Source of the DNA: JACCXG01 sp963836735
Lineage (GTDB): Bacteria; Acidobacteriota; Vicinamibacteria; Vicinamibacterales; 2-12-FULL-66-21
Direction: 5' to 3'
NCBI GenBank assembly: GCA_963836735.1
Contig: CAWIKP010000030.1
Coordinates: 1 to 64,000, forward strand
DNA length: 64,000 bases
The notes below the pieces were generated by a model. The model had not been told where the DNA came from. It ran no database searches and was given only the letters and a program-made list of their open reading frames with translations. Numbering within the stretch: position 1 is the first letter of the stretch; each line of letters opens with the position of its first letter. Positions 35,288-45,900 of the stretch are shown piece after piece. A program made the translations under genes and the position numbers.

Positions 35288-36232
35288 ATGCGAGCGAAGA
35301 CCCTGTTGTCGTCGATTGCCACAACCGCGGCGCTCACCTTATCCCTGGCGCCGGCCGGGCTGAGCGCCCATGACCAGGACTACTGGTCGCCCTGGAGTTT
35401 CGCCACGCCGGTTACCGGCGTCAACAGTCCGCAGCCCGATGGCTGCCCGATCGAGTCGCGGGACGGCCTGAGCCTGTACATCGCGTCGTCGCGCCCCGGC
35501 ACGCTGGGTGGCAACGACATCTGGGCCGCCGACCGCTCGAGCAAGGACGAAGCCTTCGGCGCGCCGACGAATCTCGGCGTCCCGGTCAACTCGCCGGCCA
35601 ACGACTTCTGCCCGACGCCCATTCAGGGCAGTTACCTGATGTTCGTCTCGGAGCGCCCCGGTGGGGGGACGTGCGGTGCCGGGCCCGGACTCGGTGACAT
35701 CTACATCATTCGCCGCAATGCCGCATTCGGCTGGGGGGCGCCCCGGCACCTTGGCTGCGTCGAAACCGGGACGGGCCGAACAGCGCCGGTGCGGAATTCA
35801 GTCCCTCGCTCGTGACCACGGCCGAAGGGACGTTCCTGTATTTTTCCAGCACCGCCAGCGGCAATCACGACATCTACCGGAGCCGGCGCCATCACGACGG
35901 CACGTTCGGTCCCCCGACTCCGGTTAGTGAGCTCAACACCGAGTTCGACGACCGCATGCCCAATGTCAGTGCCGACGGGCTGGAAATCGTCTTCAGTTCC
36001 AACCGCCTGCTCGACGCGCAGGGCAACACCGCGTTCGGAAGCTTCGATGTCTACGTGTCGCGGCGAAGCAGCACAAGGCAGAAGTGGTCGGCTCCCGTCA
36101 ATCTCGGTTCTAACGTGAACACTGCAGGCAGCGAAACGCGCGTCCACACTCTCCTGGGATGGCCGACGGCTGTATTTCGGCCGCGACGGTGACATCTACT
36201 CGAGCACCAGGACCCGGCGGCACGACTTCTGA
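35288..36232 (+). CDS. Secreted PD40/WD40-like protein, two frameshifts
   Basis: The ATG is preceded by GAGGAGACC and begins a signal peptide (MRAKTLLSSIATTAALTLSL, cleavage near LSA). PD40-type repeats follow: DGLSLYIASSRPGTLGGNDI, SYLMFVSERPGG, GTFLYFSSTASGNHDIYRSR, DGLEIVFSSNRLLD. The frame changes near 35785 (one A apparently missing in GAAACC) and near 36145 (one extra base in CGCGCG); after both, the protein reads LSWDGRRLYFGRDGDIYSST and ends RRHDF at 36232, about 314 residues. It is probably a periplasmic or surface propeller-like binding protein. It ends just before a strong hairpin. Confidence 0.8.
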
Positions 36233-36240
36233 TCCGACAG

Positions 36241-36270
36241 GCTGGCCCGCCGGTACGCGGGCGGGCCAGC
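36241..36270 (+). terminator. Hairpin terminator after the PD40 gene
   Basis: GCTGGCCCGCC and GGCGGGCCAGC form a perfect 11-bp stem around an 8-base loop, eight bases after the TGA, with a short T-containing tail. It separates this gene from the convergent hydrolase. Confidence 0.75.
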
Positions 36271-36319
36271 TATTCGCCTCGTCGTCCCGCACCGAGATCT
36301 GATGACTCCGCCGATGCGC

Positions 36320-37392
36320 CTACGACCGGCCCGTCGACTTCAGCCAGCGTTCCAGCCAGGCGAGCGCCAGGCGATCGGCTTCCGGCGTGACCTGGTGCCC
36401 GGCGTCCGGCTGCAGATGAAGGACCAGGCGTTCCGGGACCCCTTGCGCCTTGTAGGCCTGTTCTGCCGCGGCCATGCACGCGCGGACGCCGCCGATCGGC
36501 GTACGCGGATCGGAATCGCCGTTGATCACGAGGAGCGGACGCGGCGCGATCAGCGGCAGCATCGACGGCCCGTCGAACTCACCGTAGACGCCCGGCGCCA
36601 CCTTGTCGTAGAACCGCCGCATGAACGGTGCACCGACGCCGGTGCCGGCGTCTTTCGCGGCGGCATCGATCGCTTCGCGCAGGGTCCAGGCCCGCGAATC
36701 CCAGGCGCCGTGATCGAGCGCCCAGCGGAAGCTCTGCACGCCAATCATCGGCACCGCCACCGCAATCCGCGGATCGACGGCGGCCGCGAGATAGGTTTCC
36801 ATGCCTCCCTTCGAGATGCCGGTCAGGGCAATCCGCGACCGATCGACGTCCGGTCTGGTTTCCAGATAGTCGATCAGCCGCATCACGTCCCAGACCGTGT
36901 CGTAGAGGAACGGATGCTCGCGACCCGTGCGATACGTTCGAAGGATCGCGCCGAGGTACGGGGACATGGCTTCCGACGACGTCCCGGCACGTTCGCCGTG
37001 GTAGCGGCCATCGATTGCGACCGCCACGAAGCCCTTCGCGGCGAGGTCACGCAGCCGCGCCGCCATCCCTTCCTTCGAGCCTCCGGTTCCGTGCAACACG
37101 ATGACGGCCGGCTGTCGCGACGACTCGGACCGCTTGATCAACAGCGTGGGCACCCGCTGCCCCGCTTCCGCCGCGAACGAGATCTCTTCAGCGACGAGGC
37201 CGCCAGGCTCGGCCGTGAACGGACCGTGGGCTCGAGCGCCACGCGCGGGCCGATCGATCATCTTGAGGAACGCCGCGCGGATGCCGTCCGGCTGTGCGGG
37301 GGTTGCGGGCGGCTGCCGGCATCATGCGCACTTGCGGCCACGCTGGCCGCGATGACGAAGGAAGCGAAGCAAATCTTGGAAGCAGTCAGCAT
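36320..37392 (-). CDS. Secreted alpha/beta hydrolase, one frameshift
   Basis: The export signal (MLTASKICFASFVIAASVAA) is encoded at 37392 in one frame; near 37315 the frame must change (one base missing or two extra in a C-rich run) to enter the main body, which starts AFLKMIDRPARG. The body has an alpha/beta hydrolase fold: VIVLHGTGGSKEG (oxyanion region), the nucleophile elbow LTGISKGGMETY, the acid-bearing LVINGDSDPRTP and the histidine in DAGHQVTPEADR. It resembles dienelactone-hydrolase or acetyl-esterase-like enzymes that act on ester or peptide bonds in the periplasm. The substrate is not fixed by context, although a glucoamylase-like lipoprotein follows upstream on the same strand. 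Confidence 0.85.
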
Positions 37393-37463
37393 TCCCAGCA
37401 CCGCGCTTTCGGGCGCACAGTCTGCCATAGATCGAATTAGCAATTAGCCGATTCGATCCAAGG

Positions 37464-37704
37464 GTCAGCATTATCTGTTGCGCTTGGGGCCCCACCCCCA
37501 AGCGCTGTTCGCGCTGGCGGTGGGGTCCGCGCCGTGCTGCTGAGCAGCATCAGCTAGCGGATGCTGCGATCTGAGCAATCCGTCACGAACGCTGGTCCAA
37601 GCGCTGGCTGCGACCCGGCTTCGACGTACTGCTTGGCAGCCGTGGGGGTGGGGCCTCGCGCGAGCGCGGGGGTGGGGCCTCGACCGCAAACCAAGAATGC
37701 TGAC
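37464..37704. repeat. Imperfect terminal-inverted-repeat element, about 240 bases
   Basis: GTCAGCATT at 37464-37472 pairs exactly with AATGCTGAC at 37696-37704, and the arms continue imperfectly inward for about 36 bases to a matching GGCCCCACCCCC / GGGGGTGGGGCC. The right half also contains two direct copies of GGGGTGGGGCCTCG. No gene is seen inside. The layout resembles a small non-autonomous mobile element, but target duplications are not obvious. This accounts for most of the 340-base gap between the hydrolase and glucoamylase-like genes. Confidence 0.5.
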
Positions 37705-37732
37705 ACAACGCATCTAGCCATCCCGGCGTCGA

Positions 37733-39098
37733 TTAATCAGTGTCGCAGTCCGGTCTGAAGACCCGGCGGCTCAGCCCCGCTCGCTCCATCGCCGCCGGAA
37801 TCTCCGCGTTCTTCATGAACCACTGCCAGACCCGCCCCGTGCGCAGGTTCTCGGCGCTCAAGAGCGTCATGCCGACGTCGATCCCGATCACGTCCGGATT
37901 CACCCAGCCGTCACCCGGGTGAAACGCATCGGCAAAGCCGTATCGGCCGTAGATCCGATCTCCGAACCGCTGCCGCATCTCGCGCACGACCGGAAGAGTC
38001 ATCTCGGGCACGAACATCAGGGAGCCGGCCGCGGCGCTCGGCACGACGCTGCCGTCGATCGGGCCTTCGCGCGGAGGTCCACCCCACGCGACGTACCCCT
38101 TCCGGCTGTCCGAGGCGGTGATCCCCCACATCGTGTCGGTGTAAGTCGGGAACTCCTTCGACAGGCTCAGACAGAACGCCTTGTGCGCGCGCGTCGCGAC
38201 CACGGAGTTCTCGAACCAGTCGATGCGACGTTTCCCGCTCGCGCCAGCCCCGAAAATCGATCCAGGCGTGCGCGTACTGGTGCACGAACAGCGGCGGCGG
38301 TCCACCGATGTACGCGTAGGCCTCGAACGTGATCGTCGGGCGCCGCCAGGCACGCCAGGACTCGGCAGCAATCGGGTGCGACGGGGACCCGATGGCCAGC
38401 AGATACAGGATCATCAGCTCGCAGTAGTGATCCCAGCGTGACGCGAGGAAGCCGGACTCCGGCTTCCATCCGTGCGAGAGGAGGCGTGGATCGCCGGCGA
38501 GCATCCAGTTGAAATCCACACGGCGGTAGATGGTCTCACCAAGCTGCCGGACTTCCCCATCCTCGGCGAAGCACTGCCGCACCGTCAGGACGCCGGCCAG
38601 CAGAAGCGCCGAGTCGATCGAGGACAGTTCGCTCGACCACTCCCGCGCGCCGGTTCGCAGGTTCACGAAATGGAAAAACCAGCCGCGCTGATTTTCCATC
38701 TTGCCGGCGAAGAACCGAAGCGTGGCTCGCGCGCGATCCACCGCCGCCTGCCGCGGCACCCATCCGCGATCGGCGGCGATGCAGAGGCCGCTCAACCCGA
38801 ACCCCACCGACGCGATGCTGCCGACGTCGCGCGCGTTGCTGTCCACTGGTGACCCATTCGTTCGAGACCTGTCCCGCACGATGCCGGTCACCGGATCGGC
38901 CTGCTCCCAGAAGAACATGAACGACCGCTTCGACAGGTCCTCGAGCAGTGCGTCGTCTGCCGCGCTCAGCGCCGGGCGTTGAGCGCGGGCCGGAGCCTGC
39001 GCAACTGCAGCCGAGTCCCTGCTGGTGCACCCGGACGGTGCCAACAGGGCAGCGCCCAGAACGAGGACGAAGACAGCACTCAGAGCTCTACGACGCAT
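37733..39098 (-). CDS. Glucoamylase-like (PF10091) glycoside hydrolase lipoprotein
   Basis: The protein has a lipoprotein signal (VLVLGAALLAPSGCTS) and about 454 residues after repairing one extra G near 38240 (GGGAAACG). Family segments include DDALLEDLSKRSFMFFWEQA, GSIASVGFGLSGLCIAADRG, SSELSSIDSALLLAGVL, QYAHAWIDFRGWRE, RRIDWFENSVVATRAHKAFC and MWGITASDSRKGYVAWGGPP. This alpha/alpha-barrel family includes putative glucoamylases and GH144 beta-1,2-glucanases, so the linkage cut is uncertain. It acts in the periplasm or outer membrane. Its last codons overlap a partial copy of the GGCCGGGTCT palindrome family. A heptad repeat lies just upstream of the start. Confidence 0.87.
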
Positions 39099-39114
39099 GG
39101 TTCTCGGCGGCCAT

Positions 39115-39149
39115 CTGTCAGCTATCAGCTGGAAGCTGGAAGCTTTCTA
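39115..39149. repeat. Single-arm heptad repeat (CTGTCAG type)
   Basis: Five consecutive 7-base units: CTGTCAG, CTATCAG, CTGGAAG, CTGGAAG, CTTTCTA. It lies 17 bases upstream of the glucoamylase-like start. The first unit is identical to the first unit of the inverted repeat at 2017. Confidence 0.65.
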
Positions 39150-39326
39150 AAACCCATACCTGCTCGGTGACGTCGGGCTTCCCGCAAGGCGAGGAGCGCA
39201 GCAAAACCAGGGCCGTAAGCCACGATGCCAGGCCGCTGGGCTTGATTGACTTGTGCCGCGAGGGGTCAGGTCGGGGTCAGCTCGCCCGATCGCAGGCAGG
39301 GCAAACGGTTGTACCCTACTGCTCAC

Positions 39327-40719
39327 ATGAACAGGCCGGCCGCGTATCTCTGGGGCGTCAACGTCCTCGGGACGGCGTGCATCGTGCTCTCCCTGATCAA
39401 CCTGGTGAAGTCGCCCATCAGCCTCGCGTGGCTGATCCCCGCGGGGGCGGCGATCGTGAGCGGCCTGACGGTGCTGCGGATGCGATCGGTGACGGCGAGC
39501 TTTTCGATCGGCGACACCTTCAGCTTCGCGGCCCTGTTCGTGTACGGGCCGGATGCCGCGACGGTGACCGTGGCGCTCGACACGCTCGCCATTTCGACGC
39601 GGCTGAAGGGGTCTGGCGAGCGGGTGATCTTCAATTCCGCCGCCCCATCGCTGGCCATGTGGTGCGCAGGTACGCTGGTGTTCCGCGTCGCGGGCCTGCC
39701 ACTGCCCGTCGAGTCCTCCAGTTTGACAACCGTGTTCGTCGCCGCAGGCGCAGCGGTCGCGATTTCGTTCGTTCTGGGCAGCGCGTTCGTCGCGGCCGCG
39801 GTCGCGCTCCACGATCGCGAGTCCATCTGGCGCGTGTGGCGGCAGCATTTCGCCGGGCTCTGGACCGGCCCGGTCGCCGGCGGCTACGTCGGCGCCCTGG
39901 TCGCCCTCTACACGGACAAGCTCGGCGTGGCCGCCTGGATTGCCATGCTGCCAATTCCGCTGCTGATCTACCACGCCCTGCGCAGCGCGCTCGGGCGCGA
40001 TCGAAGACGAATTCCGCCACCTGATCGAGATGAAACGGATGTACCACGCCACGGTGGAGGCCTTCGCCACCGCCGTCGATGCGAAGGATCACGTGACCGC
40101 CGGCCATACCAGGCGGGTTCAGGCCTACTGCGCGGCGCTGGCCCGCGAGTTCGGCATCGCCGACGAACCCACGCTGCGCGCGCTCGAGGCGGCGGCCCTG
40201 CTCCACGATGTCGGCAAGATTGGCATCCCCGAGCACATCCTCAACAAGCCGGGCAAGCTGACGACCGAGGAATATGACGTGATGAAGGGGCATGTCGCGA
40301 TCGGCGCCGAGATCCTGTCGGGCATCGAGTTCCCGTTCCCGGTCGTGCCCATCGTGAAGTCCCATCACGAGAACTGGGACGGGACGGGTTATCCGGCGGG
40401 ACTGCGCGGCGAGGAGATTCCGCTCGCCGCCCGGATCCTCACGGTCGTCGATTGCTTCGATGCGTTGACGTCGGATCGCCCGTATCGCAGCGCCATGTCG
40501 ACGGCCGAAGCCTTCGGGATCCTGCAGGCGCGCCGGGGAACGATGTACGACCCGCAAGTGGTCGACACGTTCATCGCCCTGCAGCCGCAGGCTCGCGGCG
40601 ACCCTCCGGCAGGTCGAGCCGGCCGTGGAGCGCGTCGGGCCGACGACTTCCCCTGCCTCGGTGCGTTCCATTTCGGCACAGCGCTGAGCCGATCCGGACC
40701 AGCGCGATTCAAGTCGTAG
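39327..40719 (+). CDS. Membrane-anchored HD-GYP domain protein, one or two frameshifts
   Basis: The start is the ATG of MNRPAAYLWGVNVLGTACIV. Seven or so hydrophobic helices (residues 1-225) form an MASE-like sensor region. An extra base near 39997 (CGCGATC) shifts into the catalytic part, where the HD-GYP domain shows HTRRVQAYCAAL, LLHDVGKIGIPEHILNKPGK, GHVAIGAEIL, HHENWDGTGYPAGLRGEEIP and DCFDALTSDRPYR. The HHExxDGxGYP block and HD pair are intact, so it should hydrolyse cyclic di-GMP at the inner membrane. A second extra base near 40586 would give a better C-terminus ending at 40687 instead of 40719. Confidence 0.87.
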
Positions 40720-40904
40720 ATTCAGCGCCACTTACCGGCCGCAGACCCGCCGTGCGTGTGCCGGATCGCAACATCGCTAGTCGACTGGTCAAACACAAGA
40801 ACCAATAAAGTCACCTATTTATCCATGTTGAGCTGACAGGAACGACTATTGCTGAGTATGCGGCCGTCGCCCCGCTGCGAGGCGCAATCAGGAGGACTTC
40901 AGTC

Positions 40905-42727
40905 GTGCTCAGCTCCCCGTTCTTTGGCTCCCCGCGGTCGCGATTCGGCCGGCACGCCGTCACATCGCTGATAGTGGCCACCCTCGTCGGGTGGTTCGGC
41001 GTGGTGGCGCAGCCGCTCGCGGGCAAGGGCCGTGGCAAGAAGGTCAAGCTCGAGTCGAAGCTCGATCGCGAGCTGCAGCGCACCGTTGCGCGACGGCGGG
41101 TCGGCGCGAGTCATCGTTCGGCCGCGTCACGGCAAACTCGCCGAGGTCAAGGAGCGGCTTGGCAACAAGGGCACGCGGCACGACGACAGACCTCCCGTCG
41201 GTAGGCGCCTTCACCGCCGAGCTCAGCGCCGGCGAACTGGCCGCGCTCGCGTCCGATCCCGGACGTCGAGGGCATGTCCTCGGACGCGCCGGTTCGCAGC
41301 TTCGGAGAGATCACTGACGCGAGCCGGCGCGTCCGACACGTTGCTCGAGATCCTCGGCACCGACGACATGCCAGCGGCCGGCGACCACGTCGGCATCGCG
41401 GTCATCGACTCCGGCCTCGACAACGACGAGGACTTCGAGCACTCGCAGGACAGACAAGTTCTGGGACTTCATCGAAGACGCCGGCGATCACCCGTTCGAC
41501 GACTACGGCCACGGCACGCACGTCTCCGGTGTGATGACCGGCACGGGCAAGCGTTCGCCGGTGAAGCTGCGCGGGAACTCGAAAAAGGAGCGACAACTTT
41601 CCTACTATCGCGGCATCGCTCCGAAGGCGCGCATTTACAGCTTCAAGGTCCTCGACGCTTCAGGAGCCGGTTACACGAGCGCCGTCATCAAGGCACTCGA
41701 ATTCATCATCGCCAACAAAGACCGGCTGAAGATTCACATCGTCAATCTCTCACTGGGGCACCCGGTTCTGGAGCCGGCCGAGACCGACCCGCTGGTCATG
41801 GCGGTCGAGGCGGCCAGCCGGGAGGGGTTGATCGTCGTGGCTTCCGCCGGCAACTACGGACGGAACCCCGAGACTGGTGAGATCGGGTACGCGGGCATCA
41901 CCTCGCCCGGCAACGCGCCGTCGGCGATCACGGTCGGCGCCTACGACACGCACAACACCATCAGCCGCGAAGACGACAGCATTCCCGGCTATTCCTCGCG
42001 CGGGCCGACGTGGTACGACGGGTTGGCAAAGCCGGATCTCGTGGCGCCGGGCCACGCCATCGTCGCACCGGCGGCACCCGAGAGTGCCCTCTTCCGCGAG
42101 TACCCGCAGCGGCGGGTGCTCGACAAGGACGGCAAGCCGAGATACTTCCGCCTCAGCGGCACGAGCATGGCTGCCGCCGTCACCTCCGGCACCATCGCGC
42201 TGATGCTCGAGCGGCAGTACGACGAGTCACACGAGTACCTGACGCCGAATGCGGTCAAGGCGCTGCTGCAGTTCACCGCACTGCCCATCCCTGGCTATGA
42301 CGTCCTCACTCAGGGCAGTGGCGCGCTGAACGCGACCGCGGCCATCGAGATGGCCGGGCTGATCGACCTGTCCGCTCCACCTGGGACGTCGTGGCTCCTG
42401 GCGCCACCGTCCGGACAGACGACGATCGGCGGCATCACGTATCCCTGGGCGCAGGCCATCGTCTGGGGCAATGCGATCGTCTGGGGCAACACCATCCAGA
42501 CGAATCAGCCTGCCTGGTCGCAGGCGATCGTCTGGGGCAATGCGATCGTCTGGGGCAACGCCATCGTGTGGGGCAACAACGTGGTCTGGGAGAATCCAGG
42601 CGTGTGGGCCAATGCCATCGTCTGGGGCAACCATGCGATCGGTACAACGGACGGCGCGGCGATCGTGTGGGGCAACACAGACGCGCTCACGGAAGACACC
42701 GCAGTCTGGGGCAACCTGCAGCGCTGA
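40905..42727 (+). CDS. S8 subtilase with C-terminal AIVWGN repeats, frameshifted N-part
   Basis: A GTG start with GGAGGA upstream opens a signal peptide (HAVTSLIVATLVGWFGVVAQ). Five single-base insertions (near 41091, 41187, 41260, 41326, 41451) break the first 180 codons; from 41455 on the frame is intact. The catalytic Asp is in VIDSGLDNDED (about 41402), His in YGHGTHVSGVM (about 41508) and Ser in RLSGTSMAAAVTSG (about 42150). After the protease domain about 90 residues consist of AIVWGN-type repeats (AQAIVWGNAIVWGNT, SQAIVWGNAIVWGNAIVWGN) up to the C-terminus. It is a secreted serine peptidase; the repeat tail may bind a surface or stabilise the fold. Confidence 0.9.
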
Positions 42728-42787
42728 GACCGGGTCACCGGGGCTGGGCCGGACGAGGCGCAGCGTCCACCAGCCCCGATTGACCGG

Positions 42788-42903
42788 TCACACCCAGACC
42801 GCGTTCACCTCGTAGATCTTCCCGCCATCGTCGTCGTGCCCTTCTGCTCCTTCCACGTTCCCTTCTCGTTCTGGCCGCTGACCGTGTTGGACGGCCGTGC
42901 GGA
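42788..42903 (-). pseudogene. Possible C-terminal gene remnant
   Basis: On the minus strand a short stretch reads RPSNTVSGQNEKGTWKEQKG in one frame and, after one missing base, HDDDGGKIYEVNAVWV with a TGA stop at 42788. It looks protein-like but has no start, family or ribosome binding site. It may be a relic in the gap between the subtilase and the TonB receptor. Confidence 0.25.
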
Positions 42904-42945
42904 TTTATCCTTTGAATTCCGGCCCTCGCAGGTACACGCTCTACC

Positions 42946-42961
42946 CACGCGTTGACGCGTG
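42946..42961. promoter_or_regulatory. Perfect palindrome beside the TonB receptor ribosome binding site
   Basis: CACGCGT-tg-ACGCGTG, a perfect 7-bp inverted repeat, ends one base before the AGGAGGA of the TonB receptor gene. It could be an operator or an mRNA hairpin that limits ribosome access. No regulator is adjacent to support either. Confidence 0.35.
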
Positions 42962-42976
42962 TCAGGAGGAAAGCAC

Positions 42977-45900
42977 ATGCGTAGGTTCATGGCCGTCCTC
43001 GGTGCCTGCATCGCGATATCGGCGGCGGGGCTCGGCGCTCAACAGTCGGCGTCCTCGGGCATCGTCGGGCAGGTCCTCGACAGCACACACGCCGGGCTTC
43101 CAGGTGCCACGGTCACTGCCGTCAACATCGGCACCGGTGCGCAGCGCACTGTCGTGACCGATGCTGAAGGCCGGTTTTCGATCCCTGCACTGCCGGCGGC
43201 GACATACCGCCTGCGTGTCGACCTCACGGGATTTCAACCCACCGAAATCGCAAGCCTCGTTCTTCGCAGCGGTGAGACGGTCCGCTCCGATCTGACGCTG
43301 ACGATCTCCGGGATTGCAGAGAGTGTCAGCGTGCAATCCGAGTCGCCGCTGCTCCAATCGGCCAGCGCCTCGGTGAGCGCCACGATCACCGAAAAGATGC
43401 TGGAAGAGCTGCCGCTGTCGGGACGAACGCTGCTGAACATCACCGCGCTGGCGCCCGGCGTCACGCCGCGTGACTTCCAGCGCCAGAACCTCTTCTACGG
43501 CCGCCGCGATCAATACGTCACGGTGGAGGGAGGCCGCGACAGCTCGACCAACTACGCGATCGACGGCGTCTATGTGCGGACGCTGCGCTGGAACAACATG
43601 TCCCTCAATCCGCCGGTCGACAGCGTGCAGGAGGTGAACCTGCTGCGGAATGCGTTCTCGACCGAGTACGGACAGGGACAGGCGGTTGTCTCCATGGTCA
43701 CGAAGTCGGGCACCAACCGGGCGTCGTTCTCGGCCTACGAATACTTCCGCAGCGATGCGCTCGAGGCGAAGAATTATTTCGCCGTGAGCAAGACGCCCCA
43801 CGACCGCAATCAGTTCGGCGGCACCTATGGCGGCCCGATCGTGCAGAACAAGCTGTTCGTGTTCGCTTCATATGAGGGCCTGCGTCAGACCAAGGGTGAG
43901 GTGCAGTTCGCCAATCTGCCGAATCCGGTCTGGCTCACCGGCGACCTGTCGAGTGTCACCACGCCGATCATCGATCCGGTCACGGGTCTGCCCTTCGCCG
44001 GCAACCGGATCCCGCAAAGCCGCATCACGCCGTTCGCCGCACAACAACTCTCCGCCGTCCCCGCGCCGAATACGACCGGCGTGAACAACTACCGCGTCGT
44101 CCGGAATTTCACCGACGACACCGACACCGTGACCGCGAGAACGGATTACACGGTCACTGCCGATCACACGTTGTTCGGCCGCTACATCTGGTACGACAGC
44201 CAGCAGTCCCTGCCGGCGGCCATCACCGATACCGGTCAGCCCCAGGCCGGCAGGAACCTGGCGCTCGGCTACACCTGGGTCATTTCCCGTGGCACCGTCA
44301 ACGAAACGCGGTTCGGCTACAACTATTCGTTCCACGGCCAGTACGCCCAGGTGCCTGGCGAGGACTATCTGGCGCGCAACTGGGTCTCCGATCTCGGGCT
44401 GCGCAATCTGTACGGCGGCGCGAATCCGGACTACTACGGGCGGCCAGGTGCCACGATCACGGGATTCGGGGGAATCGTGCCGGCCAGCGGGTCGGGCGCG
44501 AATGCGACCGACTGGATCTACAGCGTTTCGAACGCGACCAGCAAGGTCGCCGGCGCGCACACGCTGCGATTCGGGTTCCAGGCCGAGTGGCGCAAGACCG
44601 ATCAGGACACGACGACCGGGGCGCGCGGCGGCTTCACGTTCAACGGTCGTGCGACCGGCGGGGCGAACAACCCGGCCAACGCCGTCGCCGACTTTCTGCT
44701 TGGCTATTGTTCGGCGTGCACCGGCACCTTCGGCGGAGCGCGGTCGACCTACAAATCCCCGACGTTTGCCCCGTTCATCGACGACGTCTGGCGAGTCAAC
44801 AACCAGCTGACGCTGCAGCTGGGTGTCCGCTGGGAATATCTGGCGCCCTGGCACGAGGTCAACGACATCGAAGGCTCCTTCGATCCGGTGACCGGCAAGA
44901 TCGCGTACCACAAGGTACCGGCCGACCTGCCCCCGACGCTTCTGCCCCTGGTGATCGCGGAAGACAACTACTTTCCGGCGGGCATCGTCAACAAGGATCT
45001 GAACAACTTCGGCCCCCGCCTGGGGATGGTGTACCAGCTGAACGAGCGCACGCTGCTGCGGTCGGGATTCGGCCTGTATTTCGACAACCTGAATCTCAAC
45101 GAACTGCAGTTCACTCGCCTGGTGCCGCCGTTCAGCGGACGCTATGACGCGTCGCCGACCGGGACGCAACTGGTCAACGTGGCCGACCTCTACCCGGATC
45201 CGCGGCTGGCCGCGACCTTCCCGACACCGTTCTCGATGAACCCCGCCAATGTCTCGGCCTACGTGCGGCAGTGGAATGTGAACGTGCAGCGCACCTTCGG
45301 CCGGCAATACATCGTCGAGGTCGCGTATACAGGCAGTCAGAGCCGCCACGAGCACAAGCGCTTCAATCTCAACCAGCCGACCGAGGGCACGGCGCCGCAG
45401 GCACAGCGTCTGCCGTACCCGCAATTTGCGCCAGCCTTGTTGACCTCGAGCGATACCGGACACGGCGACTTCAAAGGCATCTCGGTCCGCGTCGACAAAC
45501 GGTTCTCGGGCGGGCTGTTTTTCACCGGCAGCTACCAGTTCTCGAAGAACGAGGACAACAACTCCGGCGAGATCGAGGCCAACGACACCGCCTTCGCCTG
45601 GGACCACGAGGCGGATTGGGCGCTCTCGCGTTACGACCGCACTCATCGCAGCTCCATCAGCTTCGGCTATGACCTGCCATGGGGTATTGGGAAACGCTGG
45701 CTCTCTGAACCTGGCCTGGTGTCGCGCCTGCTCGGTGACTGGCAGTTGTCCGGGGCGGTGCGGATGCAGAGCGGCGTGCCCTTCTCCGTCTCGGTGAGTG
45801 CCCTGCAGAACCTCGGCAGCTTCGTACCCCAGCGCGCGGACTTTGCGGAAGGACGCGACGGCGACCAGGGCGAACTGAACGACCCCACGCAACAGCGCTG

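Noticed and set aside
37561..37758. Small plus-strand frame of 65 codons between hydrolases
   Set aside because: It is formed by the GGGGTGGGGCC repeats of the putative element and has no protein-like features.
43868..45892. A 674-codon open frame on the minus strand
   Set aside because: Antisense to the second TonB receptor with low-complexity Arg/Val-rich composition and no ribosome binding site.
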